Source: Desulfovibrio sp.
Lineage (GTDB): Bacteria; Desulfobacterota; Desulfovibrionia; Desulfovibrionales; Desulfovibrionaceae
NCBI RefSeq assembly: GCF_034006445.1
Contig: NZ_JAVESS010000025.1
Coordinates: 1-33,609, forward strand
DNA length: 33,609 bases
Direction of reading: 5' to 3'
Positions within the stretch are counted from its first letter, which is position 1; each line of letters begins with the position of its first letter. Below the pieces are notes generated by a model, which was not told where the DNA came from, searched no databases, and worked only from the letters and a program-made list of their open reading frames with translations. Below, piece after piece: positions 7,909 through 13,621 of the stretch. The position numbers and the translations under genes were made by a program.

Positions 7909-9282
7909 CTATGTGTTGGCCTGCAAAACGGCACCCGTCATGCTGAAAGTGTCACTGTCGCAATAACCGCTTTTCTTCAGGCGTGTCATCCAGACGCAAC
8001 AAAGGGCGCTCATGATGCCTATTCCAGCAAGGTACATGCACAAGTACCATGGTTCGCCTCCATTTGCGGCAACCAGAAACGTGGCTACCATCGGGGCAAA
8101 GCCAGCGGTGGGAATGCCAGAAACCTGATATACGAAAGAAATGGCCGAATAGCGCACCGACGGCTCAAAGCTGTCAGAGAACATGCTGGACATGATGCCA
8201 AAGATGCCAGAGTAAATTACTCCGAAGGAGCCTCCCAGAGCGAGGACCACGATGATGAAGTTGTTGCTGAATTCTTTGAAAAGCCAAAACACAATAAAGG
8301 ACACTATGCTGAGGATAAAAGCATTTGTACCAAACACCGTGGTTTTGCCGACCTTGTCAGCAAAAACACCCCAGAGTGGCATACATATGCCCATGAACAG
8401 CGAGGCCAGAGTCACGACCATAAGCGCTGCCGAGCGATCCATGCCATGGTTTGTAAGAAAAGTCAGCGAATAAACACTGAATACGGCAAAGGCCACCCCA
8501 TCAATGCATCGTGCCCCCATACAGGCGATCATCATTTTGGGGTAACGTTTAAACGCTGCCATGAGGGGGGATTTGACTTCGGCATTGCGTTCTTTAACTT
8601 CGGCAAAGTCTTTTGTTTCACTCACCTTCTGGCGAATGTAGCTGCCGACAAACAACAAGGCCAGGCTGCTGACAAAAGCAGACCGCCACCCCCACCTCAT
8701 AAAGGCTTCATCAGTAAGGAACCATGAAAGGGCTCCAATCACTCCAGAAGCCAGCAAGAGCCCGACAGCCAGGCCGACCTGGGGCAACGTTCCAAAAAAG
8801 GCACGCCGGCTTTGCGGGGCAGACTCAACGGCCATGAGGATGGCGCCTCCCCATTCTCCTCCAAGGCCAATGCCTTGGGCCAACCGGCAGATTATCAACA
8901 AAATTGGCGCCCAAATGCCAACCTGGTCATACGTGGGGATAAGACCAATAAGGGCAGTGCCGATTCCCATTATTTGCAGGGTGAGAACCAGCATTTTTTT
9001 ACGCCCTAACTTGTCGCCAAAATGGCCAAAAATCATTCCACCGAGAGCGCGTCCCAAATAGCCCACAGCAAAAGTGGCATACGACAGAATGGTGCTCACT
9101 ACTGGGTCAAAATTGGGAAAATACAGCTTGCCAAAGACAAGCCCGGCAACAGCCCCATACAGGAAGAAATCATACCACTCCAGTGTAGCGCCAACAAATG
9201 ATGACAAGACAGCGCGTTTAAGATTGGGGTCAAGCCGTGTACCCTCAGTATGGTCTTTGATGCCGCTTGATGGGTTTTCCAT
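7909..9282 (-). CDS. MFS transporter, metabolite:H+ symporter (MHS) family
   Basis: 457 residues from ATG 9282, with GGGGAGA upstream. It has about 12 hydrophobic segments. Signature sequences of the MHS branch of the major facilitator superfamily (KgtP, ShiA, ProP relatives) are visible: 'GATLEWYDFFLYG' at about residue 30, 'YLGRALGGMIFGHFGDKLGRKKML' at about 75-98 (the loop 2-3 motif), and 'RLAQGIGLGGEWGGAILMAVES' at about 135-156. This family moves small carboxylates or zwitterions with protons into the cytoplasm. Being encoded between an acyl-CoA-forming semialdehyde dehydrogenase and a Crp/Fnr regulator, it likely imports the substrate of that pathway, perhaps a hydroxy acid. The substrate cannot be read from the sequence. 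Confidence 0.88.
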   Translation of the reverse strand: MENPSSGIKDHTEGTRLDPNLKRAVLSSFVGATLEWYDFFLYGAVAGLVFGKLYFPNFDPVVSTILSYATFAVGYLGRALGGMIFGHFGDKLGRKKMLVLTLQIMGIGTALIGLIPTYDQVGIWAPILLIICRLAQGIGLGGEWGGAILMAVESAPQSRRAFFGTLPQVGLAVGLLLASGVIGALSWFLTDEAFMRWGWRSAFVSSLALLFVGSYIRQKVSETKDFAEVKERNAEVKSPLMAAFKRYPKMMIACMGARCIDGVAFAVFSVYSLTFLTNHGMDRSAALMVVTLASLFMGICMPLWGVFADKVGKTTVFGTNAFILSIVSFIVFWLFKEFSNNFIIVVLALGGSFGVIYSGIFGIMSSMFSDSFEPSVRYSAISFVYQVSGIPTAGFAPMVATFLVAANGGEPWYLCMYLAGIGIMSALCCVWMTRLKKSGYCDSDTFSMTGAVLQANT

Positions 9283-9379
9283 GAGAAATTCTCCCCAATA
9301 TACAGGTTAAAAAACTGACTGAAAACTTGTTACCTGTGTTGGCGTGGCGAGCCTGTGGGATATTTCAAATGCTGTTCGA

Positions 9380-9401
9380 GTTACGCCCTTTGTGGTGTAA
9401 C
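9380..9401 (-). promoter_or_regulatory. Inverted repeat GTTACGCC-N6-GGTGTAAC, candidate operator
   Basis: 22 bases, arms matching at 7 of 8 positions, about 100 bases upstream of the symporter start. Size and symmetry fit a Crp/Fnr dimer site. The half-site GTTACGCC also occurs upstream of the regulator gene and of the alcohol dehydrogenase gene. Confidence 0.45.
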
Positions 9402-9467
9402 TTTTTATGCTGGTGCTGAAAGTTTTTTAGCTTGAACGAAATTATCAGATGTGCATTTTTTATTTCG

Positions 9468-9483
9468 ATCGCAAATGCGACAT
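9468..9483 (-). promoter_or_regulatory. ATCGCAAATGCGACAT motif upstream of the symporter
   Basis: Contains the inverted repeat TCGCA-AA-TGCGA. It is identical at 14 of 16 positions to 12658-12673, upstream of the alcohol dehydrogenase. It lies 186 bases before the symporter start and is a candidate regulator site. Confidence 0.45.
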
Positions 9484-9530
9484 TTTAAAATTTTCTCAGA
9501 ATTTTTTTAAGGTTCCTTGATTGGCATGGG

Positions 9531-9568
9531 CAAAAGCGGGCCATGCAAAAGAAACGCATGGCCCGCTT
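9531..9568 (-). terminator. Intrinsic terminator of the semialdehyde dehydrogenase gene
   Basis: A perfect 13-bp stem (9534-9546 with 9556-9568, AAGCGGGCCATGC and its complement) with a 9-base loop. On the minus strand it is followed by TTTTGCC. It begins 29 bases after the dehydrogenase stop codon. Confidence 0.8.
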
Positions 9569-9596
9569 GAGGCACGGTGTTTTTGGGGGAGGGGTA

Positions 9597-11126
9597 CTAT
9601 GAGGCTACACAGGACCTGACATTTGAAGCCGCAGCGGGAGCCGTTTGCTCTTCAGCTCCCTGTGAATAGACAGTAGTGACTTTGTCCTGGGTAAAAAAGT
9701 CAATGCCGCATTTTCCCTGAACTTTATTGGTTCCAAGCAGGGAGCCTTTAATGCCGCCAAAAGGGGCATAGGGATGCGGGGCACAAACGCCCACATTGAT
9801 GCCAACCATCCCAACGTCAGCTTTTTTGCTGAATTTTTCTGCATAATGCAGGCTCTGCGTGAAGATGCAAGCTCCATTGCCATATTCAGATGAATGAATC
9901 AGCTCCAGAGCATCATCAATCCCGGCAATTTTTGTGACAGCCACTAATGGCCCGAAGACTTCATCTTTAAAGAGCGGGTTGCAGGGGGTGACGTCTTTAA
10001 TGATCGTTGGTCCGATAAAATACCCCGCCTTGTTTTTTTCGGGCATAGCCGGATTGCGGCCGTCAAGGATGAGTTCGCATTTGCCGTGGTTTAAGGCAAT
10101 GTCAATATATTTTTCAACATTTTCAACTGCTTCGCGAGAAATAAGCGGCCCCATGTAAACCTTTTCATCAAAGGCGTCACCAAAAACAACCTTTTTGGAG
10201 GCCTCAACCATGCGTTCGATTACGGTGTCATACAACTCCGGGACAATACCCACAATCGAGCCAGCCAGGCATCTTTGACCTGCGGAACCGTAGCAGGAGT
10301 TTATGAAATTTTTTATGAAAACATCTATGTTTGCATCTTCCATCACAACGAGCATGTTTTTGGCGCCGCCCAGCAACATGGAGCGCTTTGCGCCAGCCGC
10401 GCAGCCAGCGGCCATTTTTTTTGCGGTTCCCGTGGAACCGACAAGGCATACCCCCGCGATCCGTGGGTCTTCATACCATGTGGCAGGAATGGAGCGGTTG
10501 CCGTGAATGACATTGACCACCCCGGCAGGCAGATCGATTTCGGTAAAGAGATCACACACCAGTTGCATGAACAAAGGAGACTTTGTTGACGGCTTGAAGA
10601 TAAATGTGTTTCCGGCAGCTATGGCAAAAGGAATGAACCAGCCAAAAACAAGGGCAGGAAAGTTGAACGGGGCTACCCCTGCAAAAACTCCAAGGGACTG
10701 CTTTACAACTTTTACGGAAATGGCCGCACTGACCTGGTCCAGAGTGTCCCCCTGAATCAGTGCCGGTGTGGTGCAAGCCATGTCCAGCAGTTCAACCACG
10801 CGCTGGACCTCCCCTCTTGCCTCTGAAATATGCTTTGCCTGATCATAGGCAATGCTTTGAGCAAGTTTTTCTGTGTCGCGTATCATTGCTGCACGAAGTT
10901 TGTGTATGTATGAAACGCGCTTGGCAATAGGAACATCGCGCCAGACCGTATAGGCCTTATACGCGGTTTCGATGGCCATCTCCGCTGTAGCCGCGCCAGA
11001 CATGGGTACTTCGCCGATTTGTTCCCCTGTGGAAGGGTTATGCAAGGGTGCGGTTTCACAGTCCGTTTCCATGCGCCATTGCCCGTCAATGTAATTTTTT
11101 ATGTGAACATAAGGAAACTGAGACAT
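9597..11126 (-). CDS. CoA-acylating (methyl)malonate-semialdehyde dehydrogenase family
   Basis: 509 residues from ATG 11126, with AGGAG 8 bases upstream. It is an NAD-dependent aldehyde dehydrogenase of the MmsA/IolA branch, which converts malonate or methylmalonate semialdehyde to acetyl- or propionyl-CoA with loss of CO2. 'GVAPFNFPALVFGWFIPFAIAAGNTFIFKPS' (about 140-170) is characteristic of this branch. The catalytic cysteine lies in 'SAGQRCLAGS' (about residue 287), and 'KDEVFGPLVAV' and 'GGIKGS' near the C-terminus follow the family pattern. Length (about 500) is normal. The upstream neighbour is an iron-type alcohol dehydrogenase, so a route from a hydroxy acid such as 3-hydroxypropionate through its semialdehyde to acyl-CoA is plausible; the true substrate is inferred. 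It is followed by a strong terminator. Confidence 0.85.
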   Translation of the reverse strand: MSQFPYVHIKNYIDGQWRMETDCETAPLHNPSTGEQIGEVPMSGAATAEMAIETAYKAYTVWRDVPIAKRVSYIHKLRAAMIRDTEKLAQSIAYDQAKHISEARGEVQRVVELLDMACTTPALIQGDTLDQVSAAISVKVVKQSLGVFAGVAPFNFPALVFGWFIPFAIAAGNTFIFKPSTKSPLFMQLVCDLFTEIDLPAGVVNVIHGNRSIPATWYEDPRIAGVCLVGSTGTAKKMAAGCAAGAKRSMLLGGAKNMLVVMEDANIDVFIKNFINSCYGSAGQRCLAGSIVGIVPELYDTVIERMVEASKKVVFGDAFDEKVYMGPLISREAVENVEKYIDIALNHGKCELILDGRNPAMPEKNKAGYFIGPTIIKDVTPCNPLFKDEVFGPLVAVTKIAGIDDALELIHSSEYGNGACIFTQSLHYAEKFSKKADVGMVGINVGVCAPHPYAPFGGIKGSLLGTNKVQGKCGIDFFTQDKVTTVYSQGAEEQTAPAAASNVRSCVAS

Positions 11127-11386
11127 TTTCCACTCCTGTTTAAAAAAGCATTTAATTATACTGTGCAGTGCCGAATCTTAAAGCATTTTCGCTTTGAGAA
11201 TATCCATTCTCATTGCTTCCAAGGCGCTCGCTTCAGCGCGTAACCGCGCAAATATATAGCGGTGCTGTCTTCGCGGCAGCCGTTGCCGAAGGGCTTACGG
11301 ATGGCGACAGCGATTGCAACGAATAAACACAGCCGTTACGCACGCTGTCTTCAACGGCTGGGGACAGCATCGCTAGTAAAATTGCT
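11127..11386. other. Spacer between the two dehydrogenase genes, filled by repeat copy D
   Basis: 260 bases, most of which is the dispersed AGAGCA element (11180-11388). The elements of a separate promoter for the semialdehyde dehydrogenase would have to lie within or just after this repeat. Confidence 0.6.
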
Positions 11387-11388
11387 CT
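11180..11388 (-). repeat. AGAGCA...TGCTTT dispersed element, copy D
   Basis: Read on the minus strand it begins AGAGCAATTTTACTAGC at the alcohol dehydrogenase stop (TAG shares its AG with the element) and ends CTCAAAGCGAAAATGCTTT. The inside is highly structured and rich in short inverted repeats (for example CCGTTG/CAACGG and GCTGTC/GACAGC arms). Confidence 0.6.
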
Positions 11389-12538
11389 AAAAATGCTCGG
11401 TAATAAGCTTTTCAAGATCCCTGGCCGTAGCCTGGCGTGGATTTCCATCCATAAGCCTGCGAGCAGCCGCTGCTCTTTCTGCAATTCCTGCAATATCCTC
11501 CCGTTTGACCCCATGAGCTTCAAGGCCGGGCTCAATATTCAAATCCTTCAACAGGGCTGAGAATCCCCTGGAAGCTGACAGGGCTTTTTCAAGAGTAGAG
11601 GCCCCGTGGGGGGCACTGCCAAGAAATTCGGCAATAGTCGCATATTTCTCGGGAGAGGCTATTGCGTTGAAGGATATGCCCATGGGGGCGATGGCTGCCA
11701 TCAGCAGTCCATGAGGCAAATGGTAATTGGCCGGAACAGCCATGCCGATGGCGTGGATAACGCCGTTCTGAGTGTTGGAAAAACCCATGCCGCATATGGA
11801 AGCCGCATAAAGCATGGCTGCTCGCGCGCTGCGGTTGTTGCCGTTGGTATAGGCCAGTCTGATGTTGTCCGAGATGAGGCGTATGGCGTGTATGTTTGGA
11901 GCGTCGGTAAATGGAGTAGCGTTTGTGTTTACAAAAGACTCCATGGCGTGCACCAAAGCATCCAGACCTGTGATGGCAGTGTAGTACTGGGGAAGTTTCA
12001 GGGTCAGATCAGGATCAAGCAAAACCACTTTGGCGTAAAGATAGTCGCTGACGATCCCCTTCTTGGAATTGGTTTCTTTGTCGCCAAGTACCGCGATGGA
12101 AGTCATTTCGCTGCCAGTGCCAGCCGTTGTAGGAATCAAGATTGTTGGCAGGCACTCCGAAGGCACCAGATGCATGCCAAAAAAGCGCTCAAGCTTTCCG
12201 CCATGTTTGGCCAACAGGGCTGTGGCCTTAGCGCTGTCCAAGGCGCTTCCGCCACCAAAGCCAATAATGATGTCCGCCTTAACCTGCGAGACAACCTCAG
12301 CAGCCTTCTCTATGGATTCCGGAGTGGGATCAAGCTCTACATCGCTGAACACGTCGGCCGTAATGTCAGCTTCTTGCAACGCTGCCAGCAGAGTGTTGTG
12401 CAGCCCGGCGTTGATGAGACCCTTGTCGGTCATTATAAGCACACGCTTGCAGCCCAGGCGTTTTACTTCATCGCCCAGTTTGCTGATTGCCCCTTGCCCA
12501 TATACAATTCTGCTGATGGTTTGGAATATTGAAACCAT
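11387..12538 (-). CDS. Iron-containing alcohol dehydrogenase (group III)
   Basis: 383 residues from ATG 12538; AAGGAG lies 9 bases upstream, while an in-frame TTG at 12544 is too close to it. It binds NAD(P) through 'GFGGGSALDSAKA' (about residues 92-104) and the metal through Asp and His in 'TGLDALVHAMESF' (about 190-202) and two His in 'VIHAIGMAVPANYHLPHG' (the first and the last, 14 residues apart, as in FucO). The His that normally sits four residues after the first of these is Met here. Family role: reversible oxidation of an alcohol or hydroxy acid to an aldehyde or semialdehyde. It is the first gene of the minus-strand cluster, so it likely feeds the CoA-acylating semialdehyde dehydrogenase downstream. 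The stop TAG coincides with the edge of repeat copy D. Confidence 0.87.
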   Translation of the reverse strand: MVSIFQTISRIVYGQGAISKLGDEVKRLGCKRVLIMTDKGLINAGLHNTLLAALQEADITADVFSDVELDPTPESIEKAAEVVSQVKADIIIGFGGGSALDSAKATALLAKHGGKLERFFGMHLVPSECLPTILIPTTAGTGSEMTSIAVLGDKETNSKKGIVSDYLYAKVVLLDPDLTLKLPQYYTAITGLDALVHAMESFVNTNATPFTDAPNIHAIRLISDNIRLAYTNGNNRSARAAMLYAASICGMGFSNTQNGVIHAIGMAVPANYHLPHGLLMAAIAPMGISFNAIASPEKYATIAEFLGSAPHGASTLEKALSASRGFSALLKDLNIEPGLEAHGVKREDIAGIAERAAAARRLMDGNPRQATARDLEKLITEHF

Positions 12539-12657
12539 GGTCAAATTCTCCTTGTCATTAACAGATGCCCAGTTTTACAGACGAAAACCGGGGTATACTC
12601 ACAAGCTGCCACGCTTTTTCTAAGTAAAGCATTATGTTTTTTCTGCCGCTGGGTTCT

Positions 12658-12673
12658 ATTGCAAATGCTACAT
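12658..12673 (-). promoter_or_regulatory. ATTGCAAATGCTACAT motif upstream of the alcohol dehydrogenase
   Basis: Matches 9468-9483 at 14 of 16 positions and lies 120 bases before the alcohol dehydrogenase start. Imperfect symmetry TTGCA-AA-TGCTA fits a dimeric regulator site. Confidence 0.45.
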
Positions 12674-12784
12674 GACCCCAAAAATGTGCAAAAAAGTTCC
12701 CGATAAAGAGTATGTGTGCAATAAACTCTTTTAACCCTGTTACTTCATTGTCTTTAAGAAAATTGCCATGCAATGGCCCGTATT

Positions 12785-12804
12785 GCGTAAAGAGGTGTTA
12801 CGCC
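12785..12804. promoter_or_regulatory. GCGTAA-N7-TTACGC inverted repeat
   Basis: A short palindrome about 250 bases upstream of the alcohol dehydrogenase. It contains GGTGTTACGCC, matching GGCGTTACGCC upstream of the regulator gene at 10 of 11 positions. Confidence 0.35.
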
Positions 12805-12857
12805 ATGCGCCGCCGACCTTGTCGTTGGTGTACCCAGCGCGGTTGGGAACGTTCTTT

Positions 12858-12995
12858 AGAGCAATTTCTCTTTGAAATTGCTCTGCTGGCGCGAAGGCGG
12901 CAGTCGCCACGAAGTGGCGTGGATTCCGGCGAAAACCACGTTTTCCGCCAGAATGATGCGTTGAAACAAAGAGTGTTTCAAAAGAAAAATGCTCT
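12858..12995 (+). repeat. AGAGCA...TGCTCT dispersed element, copy B
   Basis: It starts with a hairpin AGAGCAATTTC-TCTTT-GAAATTGCTCT and ends TTTCAAAAGAAAAATGCTCT. The interior folds into nested stems, including CTGGCG (12884-12889 region) with CGCCAG near 12950 and CCACG/CGTGG. The right part (TTTTCCGCCAGAATGA...) resembles the right part of copy C (TTTTCGGCAGAATGA...). Confidence 0.7.
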
Positions 12996-13023
12996 AAGTT
13001 GCTTACGATTGCGCCTGACCAAA

Positions 13024-13134
13024 GGGGCAGAGGCTTGATACACCATTGCAAAAAGCGTCCGCCGGCTTGGGAACGGACGGCAGTAACCGCGTAGTGACCG
13101 GTAAACCGGGCTCTGTATCAAAATGCCTCTGCCC
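13024..13134. repeat. 111-base segment bounded by a long inverted repeat
   Basis: GGGCAGAGGC-TTGATACA at the left pairs with TGTATCAA-(AAT)-GCCTCTGCCC at the right, 18 pairs with a 3-base bulge. Inside are GTCCG/CGGAC and CCGG-TAAA-CCGG stems, so the RNA would form a branched structure. No coding potential is seen. It may be a structured RNA or a small mobile repeat. Confidence 0.55.
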
Positions 13135-13340
13135 GTGGATGTGTATGGTTTTCCGTTCGAGGATGCAGCTGTAGAGGGCGTCAGGTGATTGCAAGGGCGT
13201 GCGCGTAGTGACTGGCAGCTGGGCGCAAAAGAGTTTTGGCTGAACGTGGGGGTACGGTGATGCAATGAGCAGTTGGCTCTCACGTCTGGCTGGCGGGCTG
13301 TTATCCCACATGAAAACGTCGCAAAGGATTGCGCGGTGGT

Positions 13341-13371
13341 GCCAGCGCCCCCGTGCCGCGTGGGGGCTGGC
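13341..13371. other. GC-rich hairpin upstream of uvrA
   Basis: GCCAG-(CG)-CCCCC pairs with GGGGG-CTGGC around a short loop. No T-tract follows, so I leave its role open. Confidence 0.5.
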
Positions 13372-13621
13372 AAGAATGCTGTTCCTTTCCGTAAGCGATG
13401 GGTCGCGTCGCTACCGTACGCCAGGTAACACCTTTCCTTTCATGCTGTTGCGCAAATAGGCGGCTTCATTGCCGGCAAAAAACGCAGGGCTCAGTGGTTT
13501 GTTCTCAACTTTTGTTTCAGCATCAAAATAGCGCCATTGGCGCGGTCTTCACCAATGCGGGTGGCCTCAATGGGCCTGGGCCATCTTGCCAATCGGCCCC
13601 AGCGCGCTTACATATGCCCAC

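Larger units (their letters stand above)
9283..9596. other. Symporter promoter region and dehydrogenase terminator
   Basis: 314 bases without a gene. It holds the inverted repeat GTTACGCC-N6-GGTGTAAC (9380-9401), the motif shared with the alcohol dehydrogenase promoter (9468-9483) and the terminator hairpin of the semialdehyde dehydrogenase gene (9534-9568). Confidence 0.6.
12539..13621. other. 1.08-kb stretch without a convincing gene
   Basis: It runs between the start of the alcohol dehydrogenase (-) and of uvrA (+). It holds motif copies at 12658-12673 and 12785-12804, dispersed element copy B (12858-12995), an inverted-repeat-bounded structured segment (13024-13134), and a strong hairpin at 13341-13371. 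Reading frames of 60-130 codons on both strands overlap one another and lack ribosome binding sites or recognisable products. The promoter of uvrA should lie at the right end, but no clear -35/-10 pair stands out. Confidence 0.6.

Noticed and set aside
12712..13459. Several frames of 60-130 codons in the 1.1-kb gap
   Set aside because: They overlap one another and the dispersed repeat, and none has a plausible product or start site.
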